In this document: piece after piece, positions 46,801 through 56,747 of the stretch
Numbering within the stretch: the stretch's first letter is position 1
Layout of the letters: the number at the start of each line of letters is the position of its first letter
Assembly (NCBI GenBank): GCA_947034895.1
Contig: OX344761.1
Span: 89,603,447 to 89,667,446 of the forward strand
DNA length: 64,000 nucleotides
Direction: 5' to 3'
Source of the DNA: Rhytidiadelphus loreus
Taxonomy: Eukaryota; Streptophyta; Bryopsida; Hypnales; Hylocomiaceae
Position numbers and translations under genes: made by a program
Notes under the pieces: generated by a model
Seen by the model: only the letters and a program-made list of their open reading frames with translations
Told to the model about the DNA's origin: nothing
Databases searched by the model: none

Positions 46801-47910
46801 GAAATGTAATTGAAGTTTATGCATTCCAATTACTAAGTTTCCGTGGCCCTACTCTACTTTGTGCTAATTTCTTAATTGAGTTCATTCACGCAGACACAAC
46901 GATTTGGGATTTCATTGTTGGTGAGGAACCTCCCTGGGATTGGTCCTTCCAAGTTCAAATTCCAACCGTGCCCGAACTTGAAGAAACTAGGGGTGGATGT
47001 AGCCCGCGACGATGTCCTACAAAATTTCACGAAAGTTGAGACATTGAGTATGGACAGCAACTCCAAACCTTGGAGAGGGGCGCGAGAGAAGGATCCACGA
47101 TTTTTGCAAATGCTGATTGAAGCATGCTCACTCCCAGACGACGTTGTTCTAGACTGCACTACTGCAACAGGTTATATCAAATGCCTTCACTACATATTTT
47201 TGGAAACTCTAACTTCTATTTGGTCTTTGATTCTTTCAATTCTGTTAATTGACTTCATTGTTGTCATACTGGTGTGTGCTATTAGGGGCCTCCATCCATG
47301 CTTGTAGGGTTCTGAGCCAGCACATTGTTGCACTTGAGGAAGACAAAGGCATCTTTGATGCCGTTTTGGCCCCAATGATTTGTATACCTCCATGTGCTCC
47401 TACATCAACTCCAACAGTCGTGGAACATTTTGACGATGAGGATTCATTGGATGTTGATGTTCCCCACATTGTGAAGAAATCTCGATTCAGTAAGTAAGTC
47501 TATCCTGAACTACCATTTACATTAAATAAATAAGTCGTATCCTAAAACTTGCATGCGGTTCACTTTCACATATGTCCATTCTGTTCAACGTTGTGAAATG
47601 GATTTGCATATAATTTCTAATTTCTTTTGTGGATTGCAACATGATTTCTAAGACGGCTGGTCATCGCCCTTTCTTTAGTCTACCTAGTTTTTTCCCAAGC
47701 CCAGAGAAGACATTCATGTTGCCGTCGTACGCAGAGGCTTTAGCTTCAACATATGCATGTCGACCAAATGCTCCTCTGAAGAAGAATTCTAGGTTGACAG
47801 AGCCACGAGTCTTGCAGTTTGTAGACGTCATAGCCTTCGAATCAGACAATGAGACATCATCGTCTCATAGTAGTGATCACTCTGAGTCTATGTCAACATC
47901 TTCTACTTGA
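40863..47910 (+). CDS. ParB-like domain fused to DNA-methyltransferase-like region, 11 exons, frame-disrupted at 3' end
   Basis: Exons: 40863-40994, 43555-44195, 44283-44472, 44556-44750, 44847-45062, 45186-45421, 45522-46212, 46305-46652, 46894-47170, 47286-47493, 47679-47910. The first seven join cleanly (767 aa), and exon 8 opens in frame. The acidic N terminus precedes a ParB-like region with IRIPLCHLAQM and FFVCDGNHRLLAW (about residues 205-217), the DGNHR type of ParB signature. A basic coiled stretch (ALKKREDTDKK, AKKALKLAE) follows. Then come RIDLIIADMPE (motif-IV-like), DDGALIIIYP, FLQMLIEACSLPDDVVLD and CTTATGASIHACRVL (motif-I-like), HIVALEED. This is the IV-then-I order of beta-class DNA methyltransferases. 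DPPY is replaced by DMPE and the glycine motif is altered, so activity is doubtful. TAG at 46614-46616 follows a G run; frame changes near 46603 and 46920 are needed to read on, about 1120 aa in all. The methyltransferase call is by eye. Confidence 0.55.
41341..43119 (+). repeat. 106-bp GC-rich tandem repeat array (about 16-17 units) in intron 1
   Basis: A regular 106-bp unit repeats without break from about 41447, with a degenerate unit before it (41341-41446) and weaker relatives at 41140-41340 and 43120-43300. Each unit contains GGGCTCACCCCAAGCTGTGG, GTCACCGTCGGCGCCGAGG and GGAGCTGATCTTC. Units alternate between variants at several sites: TTTGACAACGAGGATT or TATGAAAACGAGCAGT, GCGTGG or CCCCGG, and CATGCGAGGG or CAAGCATGGG. 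Because 106 is not a multiple of three the array cannot encode one continuous repeat protein; the run of 64-codon frames it produces is an artefact. It lies wholly inside intron 1 of the ParB/methyltransferase-like gene. Confidence 0.95.
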
Positions 47911-49580
47911 TTTGATTTGAGGATGCATTGCAGTACGTGCCTTTCATTTTATTGTCTACAATATGTTGTTTTCTAACCCATAGTCATCAACATTCTACAT
48001 AACATACATGATTGTTGTATTGGAACGTAAACATTTTTTTTTCAATTTTGTAATACTTTTTGAAATAGTATGATCTAGTTTCTTGTACAACTTTCAGAAT
48101 GTGAGCCTCATTTTGAATAATCCTTAATAGTGGTTTAATATGACTACTGATTATAAAGATGAATAATAATCACTATAATTCATTCCATTTCATTCTGAAC
48201 CCATGATAATGAAGTAACAGTCCTTCTGGTGTATATTTGACATTATATGCCTAAACACAATTTTGGCCTAATACATTTGTGAAGACCATAATCCTAAAGT
48301 TACCCTAAATCATTAACATTCAAAATTAAGAGTTGGCCAGTGTAGAGGTCTTCCTCCGTCCCAATGCATGGAGAATGAAACAAATGTCCTTCAAATAATC
48401 CTTTATCTTGTTATGTTATTCTAGTGTCATAAATCATTGTATGTCATGCTTTAAACCCTAATAACCCTCTTTTATCCCTTATTTCATTAGTACAAAATGG
48501 TTACAAATATAACTTTATATTTGTTAGAAGTATTTCACTTTGATCCCTCTGAGTAATTTTGGAATTGGAGTCCTAATCGCAGTTTTTATTCTACATTTTA
48601 ATGGTTGAAACTAACCAAACACCATGTATACGCCAATACTGGCCAACATACACTAAAAAGGTAATTCAAGGATGATTTAGAATTACTCTAATTCAGAACA
48701 ATAGAATTCAAAATGAATTTCACTTTGCACGTACTAAACTCTTTAATAAAAAATTATGCTTGACCATTTTTTTCCCAAATTTACATTCTATGCTCCCGTC
48801 ATTATTTTTAAGTCCACGGTCATGGGTACTTCATCAATTAATAAACCGCAAAAATATTCACTCGCAAGCTCCCAAGCTCACACTTGCATGCTCACAGGCT
48901 CACAGGCTCACAAAATAGCAACCCTGCTTGTAGTTGTAGTAGACACTCTAAAATCTAGGAAATAGGTGGAGCAATTGTCAAAGTCACATCACGCATGTGA
49001 CTCATTTGCAACTTGTTTGCAACTTGTAAATTTGTAGATTTTAAAATATTAATCTCAATGATTTATAGATTTCAAAATTCAATACCTAATTTCTTTCTAG
49101 ATTTTAGAATTTCAAATCTAGTTTTTTCTAGATTTTGTATTTTCAGATCTAGATTCTTTTAGATCTTTGAATTTCAAATCTAGATTTTTTTTAGATTTCA
49201 AATTCTTAGATCTACCTTCTTCTTAAGTTTCAAAAATTCAAATACTGGTATTTAAAAGATTTCATTGGTTAAGGAAACTTTACAATTTCAAAGATTTAAA
49301 TTTTTATTTATTTCTATAGATTATAGAGATCTACAAATTGTAGAAATCTATACTATATAGAAATCTACAAATTTTAGATTTCTATAATCTATAGATATCT
49401 ACAAATTGCAGAACTTTTAGAATTCTATTAATAGAATTCATTGTACTAGACTTCAACAACTTACAAGTCTTACATGTCCAACCTAATGGTATTTTTTACA
49501 ATTGATATGGAACAATTGATATAAGACAAATGGGAGGAAACAACTAGTGCATGACTTAAAAGTGATTAGGAAACAACTAG
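47911..49580. other. Downstream flank and right subterminal zone of the large element
   Basis: No gene is supported. From 47911 to about 48830 the sequence is AT-rich. At 48838-48945 a run of CTCACAGG/GCTCACA units is an inverted relative of 34366-34450 near the other end. From about 48990 on, the sequence follows the small element at 31447-32315 in reverse complement (ATTTGCAACTTG, long AGATTT-rich tract, then TAGTTG-type repeats). Confidence 0.5.
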
Positions 49581-49583
49581 CTT

Positions 49584-49750
49584 CACTACTAGAAAATTCA
49601 GTTTTTTTGTTGATTTGGTTGTATTCATTTGGTTCACTTTTGTATTGATTTTTATCCAAATCAACAAATTACTCTTCAAATCAACAATAAGGTGAAATCA
49701 AATCAAATTTATGCAACCAAATAAAAAAAAAGTTGAATTCTCTAATAGTG
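49584..49750. mobile_element. 167-bp MITE nested in the right subterminal zone
   Basis: The ends CACTACTAGAAAATTC and (complement of the right end) CACTATTAGAGAATTC match at 14 of 16 bases. The interior is AT-rich with inverted AAATCAACAA motifs. The small related element has no such sequence at the corresponding position, so this looks like a later insertion. No target duplication is clear (CTT against TAA). It is a CACTA-like non-autonomous element by its terminal bases. Confidence 0.55.
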
Positions 49751-50349
49751 TAAGAAACAACTAGTATACAACTAGAAAGCAACTAGGAAACAACTATGGT
49801 CATTTTACAGTTCCAATCTATTTCTAGTTGTTTCCTAGTCATTTTTTGCAACTATAGATTGACTATTTGTGACTAAAAAAATGTATCAATGTTGTAAAAC
49901 AACGACATAAAACAATTATGTTAGATTTGGTGCTAATAGAGAGGATTACAATTGTAGGGTAGTTGTATAGGACATTAGTTGCATACTAGGCAGTTGTGCC
50001 GGACATGTTTTTCTTCTAGTGAAGTCATCGGGTTTCCTTGTCAATCATTTCCTAGTCATTTATAAGTGGAAAATAGTTACATTATATAACAATGTAGTCA
50101 TTCTACATGATTGAGTCTTCCACATTGGATACCCTCTGAAACCCGCCAAAAGGTCAACAACGTTTTGAATTGAAAATGGTGGATGAAGCTCTAAGGTCAT
50201 CCACACTTCATCTCATAGTCATAGTCACAACTATAGAACAACTCGGACATTGGGGCCATTTTGAATTTGGTGCTATTACAAGGATAGTAGTCAAACCGGA
50301 CATAAAGTCATTCTTGCCTAGTTACAAAAGGGGCCAATTTCTTGTAGTG

Positions 50350-51273
50350 TACAATTATGGTAGACAATGGAGAATATTTTCCAAGGATCTATCCCTCCAA
50401 AACAATTTACACCCAATAAAAAGAAGTCCTACATAATTTCTTAATAATTCATATAATATAAAGAATAAAGATGTACCATGGAATTTCTTGATGTTTTATT
50501 TTATCTAAAATTTTGATGGACTCTAAAATTTTACTTTGCCTAGAGGATTTTTCATAGTTTTTTGTAATTTGGATCAAAAAGCCTAAAGTATGACTTGCTC
50601 AAAATTGCCAAAGAAAATCATAGGAAGACTCTAGTTTGTCCAATTTGGGGGGAGATGCATGAGATTCCTAATTAATTTTGAATATCTTGAATTTTTTAGT
50701 TGATGGAATAAAGTTACACAATGTTTTCCTATTTTAGAATCAATTAGCACAAAATCTACTATGATATTACAAGGAATTGAGAACATTACAACCTGAGGAC
50801 AATGAAATTGACAAGCTATAATTTAAAATCTAAATTTGATCAACCCTCCAACTTCTTGTTTGCAACCTTTTTGCACCAAAAGTGCAAAGGTGATTACAAT
50901 ATTTGAACGAACCAAGAGTCTCTTCATTCTTGAATAGAGGTCGGAGTCCATTAATTTGCAATTACAATTCTCATTTACAATCTTGAATAAACTCAACGTG
51001 GAGGAAACAAAACTTCCATCTCGAATAAAACCTCAGATCAACATTGAACTCGCAAGATAAGCTTACACTACAACGAAAATACTTCCGGTGCTTCCTGCAT
51101 GAAAACATATTCAGAAATGGCCTGCATTTGCAAACTATAGGCATCTAAAACTGGAGTCTGTCAGCCATTACTGACAGTGGCAGTGTAATAAGGACCATCC
51201 TCACTATTCAAATATAGTGTCAAAGTTTGGCATTACGTCTCGATATAATATAAAGGGGCAGCATCCACAAGTC
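50350..51273. other. AT-rich intergenic region beyond the transposon nest
   Basis: No coding sequence or RNA gene is recognisable. The last 150-250 bases, nearer 51274, are probably 3' UTR of the leftward BTB-TAZ gene. Confidence 0.55.
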
Positions 51274-53969
51274 TCAAGTAATACTACGCTCGAGTTGCTT
51301 TGTAACAGCTGCCACAGATAATGCGTTCACTGCGCGTTTCGCCAACTTAACTCTTAGCACCAACATCTTCCATCTGAGCTCTACCTTCAGGGATGACTGC
51401 GGTCCCACACCATCTTTGAAGTGCCTACAAAGAATCAACAACGGTTATTTAATGGTGGAGCAAGAATATCTTCGGAAAAATCTGGAGGACTAAGAGAATA
51501 GAAACTGCCAAAAGATCAGAGTGGTCATGGCTTATGACACAGCCCTCTTCTTGAATTGTTGACTGCATGCCACCTGTTGATTCGAAGTCCTCAATTCAAA
51601 GGTGTCTCTAATTGACGACCTAGGAGCAGCTAAAGAACTATATTGCAGGATCAAAAACTGCGGCCAGGATTATGGAGAGAAGTGACGATTAGGTTACAAA
51701 GTGATTCAGTGATTTATTAATCAATCGCTCAAATGGGTAATATTCGTGTACTCGAGGTGCTGACTCAATTCCTGCTATGCGTGATAAGATTGCTATCAGC
51801 ATACTGCTATCAATGCAGTTGCATCCGAGGACTTACCGACAGAGGGGCACTTTGCAAGAATCACCCGCCGGACACATGCGTGAATGGAGCTCGAGAAGCT
51901 GCCACATGCGCTTACAATGCACACATCCACCCGCAATTTGCAATTTGCAATCGGCAAAATGGCGGACAAGAGATTCCATTCTGTTACAGGCTGCGTAGGA
52001 GCAGATTGTTGGACTTCTGTTCAAGAGTTTGTCTGCAGAACCAATCGATCTGCATCCATCTCTGCAAATGTGCGTTAGAGCATCCATGGCGTCATACAGT
52101 CGTGCATATACTTGGTCATCCTCCAGCTTTGTTAGCTTATCCTGAATTTTCTGCAAAAAACACAAAACAATGCTATATTAGCAGGAATGCCATTCATGAG
52201 CTAAGGACGAAGTTTATATATCTCCTCCGCGGTAGCATGGCACCAAACGAAATCTACACCCATTGAGGATTAAGCATTGGAATGTCCTTATGAGGCAGCT
52301 GGCACCTACCATGCTTGCTCGAATAACTGACTCGATCAACTCCTGTTCAAGAGCTGGATCAGAATGCTTCATAGCCCTCCAGCCATCTGAGCGAACTACC
52401 GCTTTGAAGTCTGAAATGATTCGTCTTAAACACAGCAGATATAGACGAGGTGCATCACAGAGCCTGATAGTGAAGATAGTCTGAATGTCAACATGGGCTT
52501 CGCGTCAAAATTGACATGTGACTCTAGCTTCACAGAAATACTGGGATTAGGACCAGCTACAGTAATTACTGTGATCAAGGCAGTTTCTAACATAAACCCT
52601 GCCAAAAATTTACGCAACTAGATTCTCTACACAGTGACCATTTTCTTAGTAAGCCCTACGGACCATAGGCTTCCCATACCGTAATCAGTATTGCACAGAC
52701 AGGTTGCTGACACTCTGAGAGACAAACGGACATTTATTCACACTAATTTCATGCCCAGTACTTTCACCCCTTATGAGAACCATATAAAGAATGATCACGC
52801 CCTGCCCAAACAATCTAGAAAATCCGCCAAAACTATCACTTAACAAACTTCAACATGTGACTGGAAAGTCTTGGAGAAGAGAAACAGCACCTCGCTATAA
52901 GAAGGATATCCACAACATTATCAATGTTCAGCAGCCCTTGCTCAAAGTGAATTGTACAAAGACGCTTGAGGGCTGGAACCACATATGTGTGGGCCAGCAC
53001 CAACAAGTGTAGAGCACATTCCTCCATGTCAGATCGTTCACATCTGGTCAAGCAAAGAATTTAATTCAGGGATCTCTAGAAATTTCTGCAACTCCGACAT
53101 ACCATGAACCTTCACAATCTCATCGAAAATCAATAATTGCAAACGACAAGCAAACCATTTTCGGAATGATTTCGTTCTCTTGGAACGATTTCGCTTACAA
53201 TGGAGATAGAGTACATTTCAAGGCAAAGAAGACACACCGCGAGGAGTACAAATATCGGAGAAAACACCGAACCACATGGAAGGGGACGCCAAGTATACGA
53301 AGAAGAGGTCGCCTTGATCTTCTGTGTTCCTTCATCAGACACAACTTGAGTATCGGAGAGCTTGCCATCTGCAAATCACCAATCCTTCTTGAGTTCAGAA
53401 AACTCAATCCTCCAAGCTTTTTAAGGAAATTGACAGGAACCATGGACTGGAAGAATTTGTGCATTCTCCTACTCAAAATCACGACAGTGCATCACTCCAG
53501 ATATGTAAAACGTAATTACCAGAACCGCCGAATGCACATAGATTCGACTCCCATCATCGGTGCACACAGCGATGTCGGTATTGTCTCCGTCGAAAAAAAC
53601 CTGGTCCCATGCATTGAGAGTATGGTTGGAAACAAAGTTCCCGCTGCTGGTGCACTGATGTTGCAACGTGGACGAAGTCGACCGCCATGGCTGCCGCTTC
53701 AAGGAAGGAAATGGAGGTGCAGGCGGAGGTATAGGCGGAGGGGAAGATACAAGGGGTTTCTTCTCTGATACCGCACTGCAAATTACGACTTCACTTTTGG
53801 ATCTTCGCACAGTGGACGACAGTGAATCTTGCAAGCTGACTGAATCGTGATGAGCTAGTCGAGCACCACCACGGCTTTTAGTTGGAGTCACCAAAGACGA
53901 GGCTCTCCTTGAGAATCCACGCGTTTGTGACGCGAACAAGGCCTGTCCTGGAGGGGAGGCATGTGCCAT
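51274..53969 (-). CDS. BT: BTB/POZ and TAZ zinc-finger domain protein
   Basis: Plant BT proteins are CUL3-ligase adaptors and scaffold regulators that join an N-terminal BTB domain to a TAZ zinc finger and bind calmodulin. Exons: 53969-53520, 53368-53238, 53043-52840, 52424-52310, 52150-51837, 51424-51274. Phases join to 454 aa. BTB runs from about residue 127 (DTDIAVCTDDGSRIYVHSAVL region) through ASSPILK, RILGVPFHVVRCFLRYLYSS and NIDNVVDILLIAR. The BACK-like link has SDFKAVVRSDGWRAM. The TAZ domain has HICRDGC, TICSYAACNRMESLVRHF, GGCVHCKRMWQLLELHS and CKVPLCRHF. The C-terminal helix (RWKMLVLRVKLAKRA) is conserved in the family. About 125 residues of Ser/Pro-rich sequence precede the BTB. 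ATG 53969 opens the first exon in frame. Confidence 0.92.
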
Positions 53970-56547
53970 ACCTGATGGTAGGTCTGAAGTCGATCACGAA
54001 TTGGTGAAGTCAGTCAATCAAAACCGAGTTTCCTCTTCTCTGCTCGTTAGCATCATGCCTTCCAACAATGCCGAACAATCGATCGGCGGCGCACTAAGAG
54101 ATAGGACACATCTGCATTGCGATACCCAAATGAAGAAGATTCGAGTTGAAAATGAAACGATCGAATTCCCAGCAAGCAACCCTTCCAATACTCATTTTCC
54201 AAGAAAACCTACTGAATTCTGTTGTGTGCTTCTGCGAACATGAGATATAATCACAAAGAAGTAACCAAATGACGAGATCGGAGCTGAAAATTGATAGCCC
54301 GAGTGAGCAAGCGAAATTTCAAAGAGGACTATGCAAAGTCAGTTCACAGCTCATCACGAAGCTAAGAAGTAGTGTACGCACCTGAAAAATGTGCGACGAT
54401 TTGTAGCGCTAGCCTCTCCTTCCAAGTCCACAACAATTCAACATCGCGATCAAATTCAACAAAGGATCTGAATCCAAGAAACTGCGACGAGATCCCGACA
54501 ATCCAACTCACAAATCCAGTCGAAACCGAGAGTGAGACTGACCAGCTTCGAAGTGAATCCAGGCTAGGGCTCAAGACAACGCGCAAGGCGCCATAGAGTG
54601 GGACAGCGACAGATCGAGCAAGTAGACGCTCGATTCAAATTCAGGAATGCAAGATTGAGCAACTCTAAAAACGACGGGGTTCTGTGAAGTTTGATCGCAA
54701 CAAATTGAGCAACCCGACCGTCCCGCCGACCGTAAACTGGCAAGCACACAAATGCGGTGGCGGACACAAATTCAAGAATTACTCTCGTAGATGGTTCGCA
54801 ACAAGATCCGGTCACCGTGAACGTACAACAGCCACGGGTTGCTGCAGCTGGCGGATTCCTTGTTACAGCTATGCCGTTGAAGAATTCCTTCCTGTGCTAC
54901 TTGTGTAGTTCTCAGAACCCTGTACCCGTTGTGGATGTCACCGGTTCCAGCAAGTTTCAAAGTCACTCAGATGCTCAAGATGCCCTAGCTTTTGAATTTG
55001 TAATAGAAGTATAGAACATCTTGCTGACAAATATAGCTTCGGATCTCAGTAAGCCATCGCCAATCGAAGGTGAGTGGAAAAACTCTATTTCTTAAAAAAG
55101 TAAAAAAACATTGTCGTAGTTCATTAAGTTCTTACACCGTCATACTTGTTCAAACGCAATCAGCTCGCATTGTAATTTGTCCAATAGACTCAACAGCGGT
55201 TGTTCCATGTGCTTGTGGGAAGGCTTTGTGCGAGAATCTTTTTCTGAGATGCTGAGATGACAGGCAATTTGCCAAATGTCTGTTTGTTTCCAGACATGAT
55301 CTCGGAGATTGACAGAACGTTAATAATGTTCAAGTTGTTCCTCGAGATCATCCCGTGTCCGAACTGACGTCGATGTAGGTCACCTTAAGAATATTCTGAA
55401 TCGGTATTCACCTCTTTGTAAATTTATCACAGAGTTTCGATGTTTCGATAGTGCCACATGACTCTTCGTTGAACGAATACTCACGTGGATACCACCACCT
55501 CGAAACTCGCTGTCAAATTTCAAAAGGATCTGTTCGAAAAACACGGACAAGGACGCAAAATCATCCGCGCATGCAGCAAAGTACGGAGGACGATTCGAAT
55601 GTCCCTCCACCCAGCCTGTCCAGATCTGTGTGCTGGTGTACAGTGGTAGATTAGAAGCGCCTCTTGAGCGCCATGGCTGGTCAATCGAATTAGGGTTAGC
55701 ACGCGGAATGTCCCGGCTATGATTGCGACGCAGAAAAGGATCATTCGAGAGTGGGATCCAGCGATTGTTCAAAGTCTTTCTTCGGTCACCAGAAAGGAAG
55801 AATCAGTCAAGGCCGTGTAGGGTTAAGTGAACTGCAACAGTAGGTAGACTGAAATGCTCGGAGTCTTCGAACTTTCCCGCAGTGTCCAGAAGTCTCCCCG
55901 GCTCCCGCGATCAGTCGAACCGGCGCTTGCAAGGAGGCCCACTTGGAAACTCCCCGTCAAGGTACCTTTTACACATGCACCTCAATTTAGGGTGCCCGCA
56001 TAAGTACTACTTTGCGTGCGAAATAGTATTCTCACTTGCTTAAATCCTTCTTCCTTCTGTCAGATTTTAAGCGGGATTGTAAGTCGGATTATTAGTACAG
56101 TAGGATTGTTTAGTGATTGCATCGAAGCTATTAAATCCAAATCGTATCGATTGACGATGCTATTGTGGTTGACAGAGTTTCGTGTGAAACAATCTACATT
56201 CAACGACGCATGTTCGCGTTGTGGTCTCAAGTGGAGACCTGACTTTCGGAGCTTGTTCCTCAACGACGACGTTGGAAACCTGAGTGCCACCAGCGACTGG
56301 TTGCGGTTTCTGTGATTAAATCGATAGGTTTCATTAATGTGAACTCTCTGGATTTCAGAGTCAGGGTTGGGAATGGCGTAAGTGTAGCGCGACGCCTAAT
56401 CGTAGCTCGGAATTTCTGCGACTGCAATCACGGTTTCTGTGATTGAATCGGTAGGTTTGATTAACGTTAACTGGCTCTATTTCGGAATCAGGGTTGTGTA
56501 AGTAGGGCGAATCGCAATCGTAGGGTGGAATCGCGGTTTCTAAGATT
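53970..56547. other. Shared upstream region of BTB-TAZ and DC1 genes
   Basis: About 2.8 kb separates two divergently transcribed genes. The part next to the BTB-TAZ gene is GC-richer to about 54800 and may hold a non-coding first exon: read leftward, CAG|GTGCGT at about 54383 would be a donor. Several 70-130 codon frames (for example 55772-55380) carry no recognisable domain and overlap on both strands. From 56290 on, diverged copies of the DC1 leader repeat appear (GGTAGGTTTGATTAA, ATCAGGGTTG). Confidence 0.4.
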
Positions 56548-56668
56548 GAATTGATTTGCGGTAGGTTTGATTGCTGTGAACTGGCTCGAATCGATTTGCG
56601 GTAGGTTCGATTTGACGTGAACTGGCTCGAATCGATTTGCGGCAGGTTTGATTGCTGTGAACTGGCTC
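56548..56668 (+). repeat. Three tandem 40-41-bp units in the DC1 gene leader
   Basis: Units at 56548-56587, 56588-56628 and 56629-56668 share GATTTGCGGTAGGTTTGATT and GTGAACTGGCTC. Looser relatives at about 56313-56377 and 56442-56503 include the following ATCAGGGTTGGGAATGG block, so a larger unit was duplicated before the short one expanded. The array ends 80 bp before the start codon. Confidence 0.75.
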
Positions 56669-56747
56669 GATTTCAGCATCAGGGTTGGGAATGGCTTAAC
56701 TCCAGGGCAACACTCCCCCGCACGTTCTCTGGTTTCGACTGTCTGCG

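Larger units (their letters stand above)
34265..50021 (-). mobile_element. Candidate 15.8-kb element carrying SWIM/MULE-like and ParB-methyltransferase-like genes
   Basis: CACTAGAAGAAAATGAGGG at 34265 and TTTTTCTTCTAGTG ending at 50021 are the two ends of the small element's family in reverse orientation. Subterminal sequence on both sides follows the small element: GTAGTTGCAG near 34368 on the left; ATTTGCAACTTG through GTGCCGGACATG on the right. Flanking trinucleotides ATG and AAG differ at one base. A second set of inverted sequences lies further in (about 34366-34450 against 48838-48945, with TGTGAGCCTG and relatives). Two divergently transcribed genes point outwards, at 38911-34875 and 40863-47910. 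A single-element reading explains all of this best, but two independent partial elements cannot be excluded. Confidence 0.6.
30946..50349 (+). mobile_element. Outer CACTA (En/Spm) transposon remnant hosting nested insertions
   Basis: The left end CACTACAAAAAATTGG (30946-30961) matches the complement of the right end (CACTACAAGAAATTGG, reading back from 50349) at 15 of 16 bases. This is a standard CACTA terminal repeat. Flanking trinucleotides are TAT and TAC, so the 3-bp target duplication is imperfect. Both subterminal zones carry AATGACT/AGTCATT repeats. Between them are remnants of a TNP2-type transposase end (31157-33569) and two nested elements (31447-32315 and 34265-50021). Only about 200 bp separate the left end from DUF4218-type sequence, so the transposase core was lost. 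Joining the two flanks into one element is inference from the TIR match. Confidence 0.6.

Noticed and set aside
55380..55772. 130-codon leftward open frame
   Set aside because: No domain, overlapped by open frames on both strands, and unrelated to neighbouring gene structures.
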